Origin: Sistotremastrum niveocremeum HHB9708
Lineage: Eukaryota; Basidiomycota; Agaricomycetes; Sistotremastrales; Sistotremastraceae
DNA length: 39,544 nt
Direction of reading: 5' to 3'
Assembly: GCA_001630475.1 (NCBI GenBank)
Contig: KV419431.1
Coordinates: 4,869 to 44,412, forward strand
This document shows, in pieces, positions 1 to 10,401 of this stretch. The position numbers were made by a program, and so were the translations under genes. The notes beneath the pieces are model-generated. The model did not search any database. It was not told the origin of the DNA and worked only from the letters and a program-made list of their open reading frames with translations. Each line of letters opens with the position of its first letter. Position 1 is the first letter of the stretch.

Positions 1-296
1 AACTCTTAGATAGTCGATAGGAGTGTATTAGAGGTAGTATAGAATCGAATATATGTCTCAATACTCGATCTACGAGTGCGAATGAATATAAAGTTAGATT
101 TAGATAGAGTTCCAAGGTCCAGTCCACGTGACTGGTCGTATTGGGCAACCGGACCGAAGTCGCGACTGGACTGCAGTTGCCAGTTGCCTCGGTTTCTGAA
201 AATCAGGCAACCGGCAACTGCAGTCACGACCAGTCGTGACCACGGTCGCGACCGATACTCAGGGAAGACCCTTAAGGGTCCCCAAACAGGGTGCTC

Positions 297-2715
297 TAGT
301 GTTTTAAAGTCCGGTTATGACCGGACCCTGGCCCGCCGCAGGTGCCGACCGGAAACCGGTATCGGTTGCCGGTCGCACCAAACTTGGTCAACCGGCAACC
401 GTGACCGCGGTCTACGGTCGTAACCGGCGGTCACCGGTTCGGTTGCGGTCCATGGACCGGTCATTGAGCTGACCGGTCACCAGACCGGTTGCTATGTGTT
501 TTACTGGGATCAAATAACGAAGATAACTAATACATGTCTTTGTACGACAACAGCTACATAGACTACTGTTCACGAGTAATCACCTATGCTACCAAGATAT
601 AAGCTATATATGACTCCTTAGTGCATTAGACCAACATTGAATGCAATTCTCGTACCTCCGAGTCGATGACGAGAGTCTTCAAGAGTCAGAATGGCCGAGA
701 TTAAGTCGAATGTGAGGGTTGATTGAATGTCGAAGAGTCGTTCAGGGGATGTTGACGAGCATGCAGTGCTAGGTTGACAAATGAGACGAGGAAAAATGAA
801 CGACGTTGAAGTGGGGGAGTCAAGGTCGATGAGCCGCGCTGTTGGGAGGAGACAAACATGATCGATAGGGGAGTTGGATGATGGAGTTCCGAAGATCATG
901 TCAAGGTAGGTATATATCAGCACAAAGCTTGAAAGTCAGAATCAAAGCCTACGCACCTTCTGCTAACAACGTTCCCACTACCACTTCTGTACTGCACCAC
1001 TCTCGATCTCTCCCACCACCTAAATACGTGAAGTCTTCGGCGTTTCTATGCGAGTCTGATGGAGGTCAACTGTGTCGATGCAAGAGCGAGGAACGAGAGC
1101 GTCGATGGGCGATGATCGACGATCCTTGATCCTTGAGAGGAACGAAGCTGCGGGCGAGAAGACAAAGGTCGGTGGGATTGCTGATAAGCTTGAATTTATC
1201 GGGGAGATGGAGTGATCAACTGGAGTTTTGAAATGCGATATTGCTGAAGGAAGGCGCGGTTGGTGGGTAGAGGGCAGACAAAACCGTTTGTGTGAGAGCG
1301 AAATCAAGTCAAGAGATACAAAACGCTGCGCTCACCGTATACACGACTTTGGCCTAAACGAGCGGTCATTGGTATCCTCAGCTCAAGCCATCAATCTTCT
1401 CTTTCTTCACTGATATCTTCTCTCGAAAACCTAGCAAGTCTGGTCCGTCTGGACGAGATCTTGGGTAGGGCCGAGGGAGTCGCTGAGTGATTGAAGATAA
1501 TGTCGCCGGGAACTTACCTGGAGGTCGGAATTGGAGGAGGATGGATGATGCTGACGAGAATGAACTGACTTGAGTGAGACGATGTATTGACAAAAGACGC
1601 AGCGACCCGCACGATCAAGATAGCACGAGCAGCAAGACCTGGGCGCTAAACAGGCCGGGCTTGATCCCGTTGGCTCCGTTGCTGGCGTGGTGCTCTCTCG
1701 ATACCTTGCTCGATGCCTGTGGTCTATCCGGGCTGGTTCTTCTCTCTCTTCCAAGCATTCACCAAGAGTTTTGAGGCCCTCAGTGACATATCAAGACCGA
1801 TCTAGTTGCCAGGTCCCGCCTCGCCCCGCTAACTTGGTGTTAGCGCAAAGGATGACTTGGCGTCATCCTGCGGGCACGGTCACGTCCTCTGAAGATATCT
1901 CTACACGTCCCACAGCTCATACTCGCCCCTTTCTCCTCCCTTTTCATCGACCATTCGATATATTTCTCCTACCTCTGGCGCTGCTCGATCGCGTCTTTCT
2001 CTCTGAAGTCTTCGCACCCGACATCCCTCGCGACATCCCACTCATGTGAAGCGTACGACGTCGCCATCCATGCCTAAGTTCTCAACGGATTGACAACATC
2101 TCCTTCGAGCAGCTTCATCCTCACGTGCTCTAGCTCGCCCGATTGGACTCCAGCAAATCTTTTCTTGAGACCCTGGTATATCTGATGGACGCAAAGATCA
2201 GACGTGACCGAATCGTGGCATATGTTCCTGATAGTGAAAATGAAAGATGAGACTGTTCATGGCTTGGGCTTAGAATGTTTTGATTATTGAGAGGTTCGTC
2301 ATGATCATCTGCCTTCGTCGCGTTCGAAAACTGATTCGTGTTGCCCCTATTCACAGCTCGTGTCCCTTCCATTCCACCTAGTACTGCCATGGCGTTATTT
2401 ATACCACATCGACAATTCACTGCAGCTTCATTGCCTGTATCATGCCTTGATTCCTCCAAATAACCGCTCTTTCAAGAACTAATTGGTCAAATATGTTGGA
2501 CACTGTAATTGCGTGATGTCCTAGACTTTTGATCGGTCGTGACCGGTCATGACCGGTTACGACCGGTTGTCGCTATTTTCGAGAGCTTGATGGACTGCAG
2601 ACCGCAACCGTCAGAAATCTGGTGTGACCGCAACCGCGGGTCCGGTCGCGACCGCATCGGTCCGGTCACGGTTGCCCGTCATTTTCGGTCGCCGTGACTG
2701 GACTTCGAAACACTA
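297..2715. mobile_element. Nested 2419-bp hAT-like element
   Basis: It begins TAGTGTTTTAAAGTCC and ends with the complement of TAGTGTTTCGAAGTCC, and is flanked by the 8-bp duplication GGGTGCTC (289-296 and 2716-2723). The empty site is visible in copy B of the outer element, around 39164-39182 on the opposite strand, where the same sequence runs uninterrupted. Both arms (about 297-500 and 2530-2715) are dense in GACCGGTC-type palindromes. The core (about 500-2530) lacks that composition and looks like ordinary host DNA. It has only short ORFs, the longest about 120 codons, and I recognise no transposase or hAT dimerisation domain. It is probably non-autonomous, possibly with captured host sequence. 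Confidence 0.85.
1825..1874. other. Paired hairpins inside the nested element
   Basis: Two perfect stem-loops lie side by side: GCTAAC-TTGGT-GTTAGC (1828-1844) and GGATGAC-TTGGC-GTCATCC (1850-1868). An outer CCCGC (1825-1829) can pair with GCGGG (1870-1874), although it shares bases with the first stem. Both loops are TTGGY. The function is unknown. Confidence 0.4.
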
Positions 2716-3045
2716 GGGTGCTCAGAGGGTAATGTACTGATATTTTCCTCATGTATGGTCATGTATTCATGGTATATGATATATATACAGTATATATATA
2801 ATCAATAGACACCAATAGACTATATATAAGAGGGTAAAACAATATATTAATCATTAAAATATTACATTTATAGGGCAGGCAACTGGTCGTGACTGGTCAT
2901 TTGATGACTGGTTGCCGGACCGCAACTGCAGTTGCAGTTGCCAGTCACAGCAAATTTGGAATTCGGCAACCAGTCGCAGTCGCCAGTCACAAGGAATTTT
3001 GGAAAAAGTCCAGTCGTGACTGGACTTTGGAACTCTAGATTTAGA

Positions 3046-3596
3046 GTTTTGATGACCTTTCTCGAATAGAGTGCTTGAGGGGCTTTGGTATGGCGAGACA
3101 GTCCTCAGATAATGCCTACAAGCTGCGTCTTACAGTTCTTGAGGTCAAACTGGGATTTTCTAGCTCAATCTAAGTCTCAGTTGTCTACTAGAGAGGAGAT
3201 AATGTACATGAGAGCGTATTCCTAGGTCTTTATATACGGTTCGGTATCCATAACGAGGCTATACGATTGCTAATAAATAAAGAACGATTGCTCAGCAAAG
3301 GAAATCGAAGGCAGTCGGGAGTGACGAATATCGGACGAAGGAGGAAACATGTTGACGAAGACGAATGAATAATAAGAAAAGGGGCCGCGTCGGATCTCCA
3401 ATAAGTTACTGAATGACTGATATTTCGATTTATAATGGATTTGAGGCGATGGCGACGGAGGGCGAGCGAATGAATAAGGGGTTCGGTCTTGAAGGACATA
3501 GCGTACAATTGGCGGAGTTTGAATTTGGTAGCTGAATTAGGAAAGTCAGACGAATAAGGAAAGGAAATTATTTCGGCACGTACCGAGAGAGTCTAC
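3046..3596 (-). mobile_element. LTR-like segment that cuts copy 0 (continues at 1-104)
   Basis: Removing the hAT element at 105-3037 and one copy of its target duplication joins bases 1-104 to 3046-3596. The right edge reads CTCTACA, then GTAG, then copy 0 sequence that aligns with exon 5 of copy 2. Read on the - strand the segment starts TGTAGACTCTC, has a TATA-like TATATAAAG about 360 nt in, and then CTCTCATGTACATT. The solo LTR at 36372-37064 has the same layout: TGTAGAG start, TATAAATAGAGG about 365 nt in, then TTCTCATGTATTTT, and the same GTAG target. The other end must lie left of base 1. No coding capacity was recognised. The LTR call is inferred from layout only, because I see little continuous sequence identity to the solo LTR. 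Confidence 0.45.
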
Positions 3597-4003
3597 AGTA
3601 GAGAAGCTCAGACTCTCTTAGACAGTACGTCGCACTCTTCTTATCATTCCTCCTCACTCACGTTGCAGCAGCCCTGAACGGCCATACCCCTCGTCCTCCC
3701 ACTCAAGATGATGATCGCCCTTCGGACTCTAAGACCCCTTCTTCCCTTCCTCCCTCACCCTCGCATTCCAGCTCTCCGCTTACCGAGACGCACTCATCTC
3801 AATCCGTTGCTGTGTCCGCTCCTGTCGAAATGAACGCAACGCTCGACGAACAGGATGAAGATGCAGGCATGATAGCCGGACCTTCTGCAATCCCATTAAC
3901 CTATCTTCCTCCTTCGCACTCTGCCCCCGTCGCATCCACCTCAGACCCCGTCTTTGACATCGCGCCGACCTTAGAGAAAGGCAACACCCATACCGACGCT
4001 TGA
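3597..4003 (+). pseudogene. DUF6535 family copy 0, 3' remnant
   Basis: Bases 3597-3624 match the end of exon 5 of copy 2. They are followed by a donor GTACGT at 3625, an intron ending CAG at 3668, and a final exon 3669-4003 that reads through 111 codons to TGA in the conserved phase. The tail is Pro/Ser/Asp-rich and ends in PVFDIAPTLEKG, matching the terminal motif of the other copies. It is closest to copy 2. The rest of exon 5 and everything upstream is cut off at 3596 by the LTR-like segment. The 5' part may lie left of the window, so this could be an insertion-split gene rather than a truncated duplicate. Confidence 0.75.
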
Positions 4004-4679
4004 TTTGTCGAAGTTGCGATATACCTCTCGGTTGGAGGTCGAAGAAAACTCTTTATTTTGTCTTCTACGCATATCTAATTACATAACTCTTTTGATGTTA
4101 TCCATTATATTATTAGGTATCTCATATTCAAGATTGGCCGAGAACGCCGGAACGCGGGCGAGGCACTATATTTCAAGACATTCAACACGATAAACTTCAT
4201 ATATCAGTCCATCTACTCAAACATACATACTGCAGCCGAGACATCAGACCAGAAAAGGCGAAATAACGGCGAATGAAATTAGTATTCACTATATTCTTAA
4301 GACTGGCCTCATTCCATCATGTGTTACTTCAAATCAAGAGGAACAATCAATCCTTCTCGAGCATTTCGGGGTTCATTCAGTCAAGCCTGTAAGATCCGCC
4401 TTGCCCCGTCCGGGTCTTCATTCCCCAAATGATACACAATTTGTTCGAAATGACTCGAGCTGAAATCACGACCGGGGATTCATAACCTTCAGAGTGCCGA
4501 AGACGGAGTCAAAATAATGAAATTTGCGTTGAAAGCATGTTGAAAGCACTGCGACTTGCTCCCTTACAATAGACGTCAGCGTCGATGTTCCTCGAGAATA
4601 CTTGCTTGATTGACAGTACTTGGACTCGGACAGAGGTTGACAAGAAGATTGTCGTATAGTTGATTTTGTAGGTTGTGAA
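4004..4679. other. Intergenic region between copy 0 and its convergent partner
   Basis: Moderately AT-rich sequence of the two facing 3' ends. One 62-codon open stretch (4005-4193, +) has no recognisable features and I do not call it a gene. No repeat or terminator was recognised. Confidence 0.4.
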
Positions 4680-6250
4680 TCAAACCGAGCACCGGGCCAG
4701 ATACGGCCAGAAAAGTGTACGAGCCAGAGAACGTATCTCAGACCACGCCTCTGTCTGGTTCATTAACTTTGAGCGATACATTAATATGAGATCATCGACG
4801 CACCAGAGTTCTTCTTTCGCAAAATTCGGGTCGAGGTGAACGAGCAAGGCCTTCTCGAAAGCTTGGAGGGTTGGCGGTATCAACCTGGACAGATGGTCCT
4901 TTTTCGTCTTCGCCCAGAACTCGAGATGAGAACATATCCTTGATTCCAGCTCGGCACCAGCATCGATGATTTGAGGTTGATGATCCATGACTTGACTGAA
5001 CGAAGATAGCTTGTTGAAACACTTTGACGCGGGGAAGAGAGTAGTGCGAAGTGATCGTGGGAATGGTGTCACTGTAAGCACCGATTCACGGTTTGGGATC
5101 TCTGATTTGCTGTAGGTCGTCAGGCTTGCGGCATATCCAATTAGACGTATACGTTGAGCTGGGATGATAAATTAGCACGATGTAGGGATCGCCGAGATGA
5201 GAGTAAGACGCACCTTCGTTTGGGATCGAGAATAAATTTGCTGACGAGTGCGATTTCATGGAGACAGCGACGGAAGGGTCCTCAGATTAATGTTGCTTTG
5301 GGCTCGAGATGCTGACATATCGTTGAAGTCTCTTGAGATGGCACGATAGAACTCGAATATGCTGAAAGACATTTCATGTCATCATCGGGGCATTCGAGGA
5401 GAAATGGGCTACGCACGTTTATCCCTCGTGATATTGTCGATAGTCATCCCAGGGATTACTTCATTCCTCGTCTCTCTGCATCTCTTCCACCATTGCATAT
5501 ACCTCAATGAGTGGCTCCGGTCTACAGCTGATGCTCCTTGGTTGACCGAGTGAACGACTGAGATACGAAACGGATGGGTCGCAAAGCGGACGCGACGGAT
5601 AACAATATAGTTGAGGGCTCGTTTGACATGGAGAGACCATGGGCGATCGTCACGTGCTATTGGGAGGAGCAGAAAACTGGAGTGTCTGTCAGTGAGTCGT
5701 CTAATGGAAGTGCCACCCGTGAAGCCACGTACATAGATGCCACGCACTCTCGAACTTCTTGATTGACTTGAGACAGTATAGAGAGCTTCAGGTCATGGGA
5801 CCATTACACGCAGAGCATATTCGAGCCTTCATATCAGTAGTTTCAGTCGATCTGTTGATACCTTCAGTTCTCTTGAGATGGCACGATGAATAGCCACGCA
5901 CCTTGAAGCCAGTCATCTTCGGCTTCTCATTTCATCGAGATCCCAAAAGGTTTGTTCTCAACAGTATCTTCGCATTGAATCTTCATGAATCTGGTCCACT
6001 TGAAATCGAAAGCTGATCGAAGGGCCATATGTTATATGCCTCGACGCGAGAACGACCGAAAAACTCGAGGGAGAGGACAAATCGGATAGATCTTGGAGGT
6101 AGAACGCGGTATCAATTTTTACGAGAGAACGAGCTTATTCCGACGACTTAGAAGCAAGGGCAGAGGCAGTCTAGCGATGTCCAGGTTCATCTCAGATAAA
6201 ATGAGCGCCGGTAGGTGGTGTCCTTTGATATAGTTAACGCGCAAGAGCAG
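4680..6250 (-). CDS. Hypothetical intron-containing gene (partner of copy 0)
   Basis: I do not recognise the product. The 3' exon is credible: it runs from a splice acceptor at 5159 (CATCCCAG) to a TGA at 4680 and encodes about 159 residues of mixed, globular-looking sequence, for example HLEFWAKTKKDHLSR and WCVDDLILMYRSKL. The upstream intron is 5159-5213 (GTGCGT donor, 55 nt). The preceding exon ends ..LFSIPNE and joins in phase. Further 5' exons between about 5300 and 6250 are likely, because open stretches on the - strand are separated by GTRNGT/AG pairs, but I could not fix them. No signal peptide or membrane segment is evident in the last exon. It converges on copy 0 and diverges from copy 1. 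The 5' limit is a guess. Confidence 0.45.
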
Positions 6251-6743
6251 AGTGATTCTGTGAGATGATATCCTCTATGCCTCCTGCTTAGTTTTCCGTT
6301 TGAGCTTGATGATGGATCGCCAGAGAGCTTCGACAGCTAGAGCGACGATCCAGGACGAACGACAGGAAAGACGTGGAAAGACGGGAAATGCCGAACTCAG
6401 GCACGCGCTCGACTCAAGCACAACAATGAATATGATGATCTATCATGAAAAAAGATGGAGCGAAGATCACATCGGGAGTTTATCAGAATTTTCCGACTTG
6501 AACAAAAATTGACTACATATTGTACCAGCGATACGTATCTAGGAGCTCCCACGGATGCGGTGCACGTCGTAGGAGACGCTGAGAAGTTTGAGAGGCTACT
6601 GTTCGAGAAAGGAAAGACGCGAGGTGGTGGTACCATAGTCGTTGCACTAGGGTCTTCATCTTCGCAGCGCTGAATGGACGCATCAAACTGCTTTCCTTCC
6701 CCCTTGTACCCTCTGCCCATCACCGACCATCACTGTGGCCCCC
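6251..6743. promoter_or_regulatory. Divergent upstream region, copy 0 partner / copy 1
   Basis: About 490 bp with no gene I can support. The last 50 bp before the copy 1 ATG are C/T-rich, as in the leaders of copies 2-4, which is typical of fungal 5' UTRs. By position it should hold the promoter of copy 1 and perhaps that of the - strand partner. Confidence 0.35.
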
Positions 6744-9430
6744 ATGTCGACCTCCCTGAAGACAGCGATATCCAGCAGCGAAGTATTGGAATCTTCAAAT
6801 GCACCTCGCAAACCACACAGATCCTTATCCGACACGGTGCCGACCGCAGATCCTTTTGATTCCCCGATCTTCAAACGGTTACTCGGTCTGATTGAAGAAC
6901 AAAATGAAAAATCGGACAGACAGAACAGATCCACTGAGGAGCAAAAGGAGGCGATACTCGACATCAGAAGGGCAGTGGAGAATCTTGGGAGGCAGATGAA
7001 TGGGAAAGGGAAAGGTGTCGTGAAAGGTGGTTGTCCGCAACATGCATGATTGGTCAACCCTGATGGAGTATTCACAGGCTTCCAAGAAGCGGATGATGTT
7101 GAGATGATGGGTGGACGTCCATCGTCGGTTCAAATGGATGGAGACTTGGAAATGGAATCACCGAGAAGTCCGGTCAATGAAACGCTCCAGCGACTGAGTA
7201 CCGTGATCGAGACCGTCAAGGATACGCTAGGAAACATGAAGGACACCCTCCTCGATCACGGGAAGAAGTTCGATGTCCTCATTAGAGATGCCATCAAGGG
7301 TAGGTTGCCTTTTGACAGTACTGATGAGAGATTGACGGTGGGCGCTAGATGATCAGCCATATGACCAGAAGGAATTGGACGACGAGTCAACGTGCACTGC
7401 GCTGTTTGAGATGGCGATGACGAAGACAAAGGAAGAAGTGGACGAGTGGATAAAGCGGATGGATGTATCGCTGGTGTTTGTGAGTACCGCGATGAAAGAT
7501 TTGGGATGTTTAGTGATCAAAACACAGATAGCACTATTCTCAGCGGTGCTCACCGCCTTTGTTGTTCCCGCGACCCAAAACCTCTTTCCGTCGTCTAACA
7601 ACACACCCGGAAATCCTACAGATCCCCCTCCACCAGTCCCCAAGATATCGGCCCAGAACGTTTGCGTCTCGTATTATTTGGCATTGGTTCTGGCGGTAGG
7701 TGTGCTAAATCGAACGATTAGGATGTCTGACCAAGATCTGTGATAGATATTGGATGCGGTTCTCTCTGTTCTGGGCCGTCAGTGGATGAGCAAGCTGACA
7801 AACCGGCCAGAGGGAAGAACGTACAAAGAGCGTCTTTTGCGACATCTCGAACGCGAAAGATTGGCCAAACCGTGGCTGCGTCTTCTGGTCGAAGGCCTCC
7901 ACGTACTGCTACTTTGGTCCATCGGCCTATTCGTAACGGGCCTGCTCTATCAGCTGTGGAATCTGGGAGGCTCTTTCGAGCAACACTTACCGAGGCTGCT
8001 GGTGACATGGGGTTTAGGGATCGTGCTATCTGTGGGCATACTCGGCGTACTGTTGGGTGCGTCGATCCATGCACTCGTCTATGAAGCCTCGCCCTTTGGA
8101 GGGCCGTTTAATAAGACGCTTCTCAATGTGGCCCAGAAGCTGGCAAGGTCGTTCAAGCCGTGGATTGACCGAGTGGACAGGGCTGCGGGCTGGCTGGAAA
8201 ACAATCGTATCAGGAACAGGTGGCTACTTTGGCAAATTCTTCAATTCTTTGTCCGAGCCACTCTCGGTCCTTTGTGGCTTTCGTCTCAGCTGGTCGATGT
8301 GTGGAGATCAGAGCTAGAAATGGATGACACAGAGAAGCTTCTCACGACGTACATGGATCTAATAGCGGAGGCCAGCGATCCCAAGCTGTTGGAAAGAGCC
8401 GTAGCATCGTTTTCGTACGTGGAGTGGTTCCAGAATCGAGATCAAAGTCAGGAGGAGCTCGCGCGAATGAAGAAGACCTGGGATCGACTAACAGCGACGG
8501 ATACATCGCTGCGGGTACGAGAGACGCTCACAGCTCGAGCCAGGCAATTTGTGCCTTCTGACAGTTGGGAGATCAGGGTACTGGGAGAGAGACTCACAAC
8601 AGAGCTGGTGCAGTTCTTCCTCGGCACCCATTCATACCCCCGGTCCTTTCGCGACTCGCTGGTGGAGGATGCCTTCAAACCAGACAACGCCGATCTCCGA
8701 CCCCTCGCTGCTCTTCCATTTGAGGAATGCATTGCTCGAGTGTTGTGCGCGTATAACTACAACGGGAAGTTGGGAGATCGGAGGGACATCTTTTTCTTCG
8801 CGGAGAGACGGTGCCACTTCCTTCTTTGTGAGGGAAAGAGCGACGATGTCACGCGGATCCTCTCCCACGTCAATCGACTCGACATCGTCAAATCTTACAT
8901 TCAGCATCCATATGGCATCTACTCTGATGTTGTCGAATTCATTGTCAAAGATCACAAGCACCAAATTCTGTATTTACTCAATGAGTTCGTCAAAACAGTC
9001 GATCAGTCCAGACTTGGCCCTCGATCCCTCTCCCAAGTCTTTTCTGTTCTCGCTTCTCCTCCTCCAACTGACATCGATCTCCAAGTCGATCTCTCCCCTC
9101 TCGTCGACTATCTCTGTCGACATCCAGACTATAGCACTTGGAGGGAGATTAGCAACGCCATCATCGCCTATCTCACTCCTTTCGACCTCTCACAAATCTC
9201 AGACTCTTCTGCTGTCCGTCGATTTCTCGAGCGATGCATTGACTTTTACCTCCGCGAAGAGACAGGCAGGCGGTATCTCACCAACAACGACACAGGCGCC
9301 CGCGCCCACAATCTTTTGACAGGTGAGTCGGCATCGTCTCTTCTGCATTCTATTGACCGTGCCTGCAGAACTCAATTCCATCTCTCCTCCCACGGGCGCA
9401 ATCGCCTACGTATACACAGCCAACCATTAA
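6744..9430 (+). CDS. DUF6535 family membrane protein, copy 1 (tail disturbed)
   Basis: Function unknown. The DUF6535 domain is a fungal membrane domain seen mainly in basidiomycetes. Exons: 6744-7026, 7078-7299, 7349-7479, 7528-7695, 7747-9322 and 9369-9430, giving about 813 aa; introns are 46-51 nt, all GT-AG, and exons 2-4 have the same lengths as in copy 4. The N-terminus has the shared ADPFDSPIFKRLLGLIEEQN segment (about residues 38-57) and a charged coiled coil. The DUF6535 block begins at DDESTCTALFEMA. Membrane segments begin at about residue 213 (IALFSAVLTAFVV), then NVCVSYYLALVLA plus ILDAVLSVLG, then about 314-340 and 350-379. A long helical region follows, with EASDPKLLERAVASFSYVEW and LRPLAALPFEECIARVL. 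Oddity: splicing intron 5 gives TAA at 9428, while the family's tail motif (AVFDQSSALENAQ, stop at 9729) lies in the intron-retained frame. The ATG is the first in frame and aligns with copy 4. Confidence 0.85.
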
Positions 9431-9729
9431 GCATCACGTCCCTCTCCGTTCCACGCCCCCCCCCCCTCTTTCCAACAATCCCCCACAGCCAAACCCTGGC
9501 CTCTCACTTTCCGCCGACTACCCTTTCCCAGCTCCAGAAAATATCAATTTCAATTTTCAACGCTCTCCCTTTCGCGGATTTAAGCTCTGATATTCTGATG
9601 TCCACCCTCAATCTTGCTCCATCCGTTCTCTCTTCGTCTGAGCCTGTACCTGATCCATCCCTCGACTCAGATTCGCGGGCGGTTTTTGACCAGTCATCGG
9701 CTTTAGAGAATGCCCAAACACAAGACTGA
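9431..9729 (+). other. Out-of-frame remainder of the copy 1 tail
   Basis: This stretch is homologous to the last exon of copy 5. It encodes the family's C-terminal motif only in the frame reached if intron 5 (9323-9368, 46 nt) is retained, or if a second intron at 9410-9531 (122 nt, GTATAC donor, TTTCCCAG acceptor) is also removed; 46+122 is a multiple of 3. A run of 11 C at 9456-9466 lies here. It may be a real alternative isoform, a decayed tail, or a sequencing-sensitive homopolymer near a frameshift. Confidence 0.5.
9456..9466 (+). repeat. C11 homopolymer in the copy 1 tail
   Basis: Eleven consecutive C inside the last-exon region of copy 1. It is prone to slippage and to sequencing error. 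Confidence 0.9.
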
Positions 9730-10401
9730 TTGGTGTCCAGATCGGTTTATCAATTGGCTGAGATATTCTGACATCTTTCCGAGCATATTGTGAATGCGGA
9801 AATGAATCTATTATCGTGTAGTTGGCGCAGATCTATGAGATACAGTGGTAATTTCGAGACGAATACACCGTCTTTGAGTATTGAGAGCAATGGACAGTAC
9901 AAGAGAATAAATGCAACGAGCGGAAGACAGAGAATATAACAAAAGTGCAACCGATTTGGTAATGAAATCGTAGTGGAAGACCTTGTGCCTGAGGTCGGGA
10001 AGACGAACAATGAGTTGATCAGCGTACTTGGAAGTCCTAATGAGTAGCTGAGAACGCATTGGTGAGAGTATGATGCAAGTCGATGAGCGGAGAGCAGGAA
10101 AGGCTTTGAGTGTCTTCTCAGAAGAAATTCGCCGAAAAAGAATTTCGTGTCATAGAAAGTGATTCGGGATCAGAATAGCCAACGCACTGTGGGTTCTCCG
10201 TCAGCCAGCCGGGCACCGGATAGTTGATTCGGTCTATAAGAGCTGAGTACCGAATGATCGATGCAAGTCAGTCAGCGATCGAGAACAGCTTCGAAATGAA
10301 TCAGGACGCACTGCTTCCAGGCTTCCAACCCACAAAAACACTCCTCTAAGATCGACCTCTATGCTGCTCATCTCGCATCCCTGCCATCACACGCTCGAGA
10401 T
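9730..10401 (-). pseudogene. Partner-locus block after copy 1, inverted duplicate of 35160-35850
   Basis: On the - strand this reads as coding-like fragments (LAILIPNHFL, RRISSEKTLKAF, SQLLIRTSKYADQLIVRLPD, LRHKVFHYDF). The same reading frames recur on the + strand at 35414-35730 (ILIPNHFLSL, RRISSEKTLEAF, SQLLIGTSNNDDQ, VRHDVLHYNL), so the paralogy holds at protein level. Here an in-frame TGA follows IPNHFL, so this is a relic, a UTR or an unrecognised exon structure. A third, more diverged version lies at 28780-29170. The product is not recognised. Confidence 0.4.

Larger units (their letters stand above)
105..3037. mobile_element. hAT-like 506-bp miniature element, copy A, split by a nested element
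   Basis: The ends are inverted: TAGAGTTCCAAGGTCCAGTC on the left and the complement of TAGAGTTCCAAAGTCCAGTC on the right. It is flanked by the 8-bp duplication GATTTAGA (97-104 and 3038-3045). An 8-bp duplication with a TAGNG terminus is the hAT-superfamily pattern. Subtracting the nested element (297-2715) and its duplicated 8 bp leaves exactly 506 bp, the same length as copy B at 38850-39355, which lies in the opposite orientation. The arms carry many short CAGTCRYGACTGG / CCGGTCGTGACC palindromic repeats, plausible transposase-binding sites. The middle is AT-rich. There is no ORF, so it is non-autonomous. Confidence 0.88.

Noticed and set aside
76-423. 115-codon + strand frame near the left edge
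   Set aside because: It is made of the palindromic arms of the hAT-like elements and crosses the nested insertion boundary.
297-500. Dense GACCGG/CCGGTC repeats could be a satellite, CRISPR-like array or centromeric repeat
   Set aside because: They form the arms of elements with defined inverted ends and 8-bp target duplications; there are no regular spacers.
8549-9319. 256-codon + strand open frame inside copy 1
   Set aside because: It overlaps exon 5 of copy 1 in another frame, is extremely Ser/Thr-rich and is not in the family frame.
7750-9729. Single-exon 659-codon protein as the whole of copy 1
   Set aside because: Upstream exons 6744-7695 carry the first half of DUF6535 and join in phase through short introns, as in copies 2-4; the listed start is inside a membrane segment.
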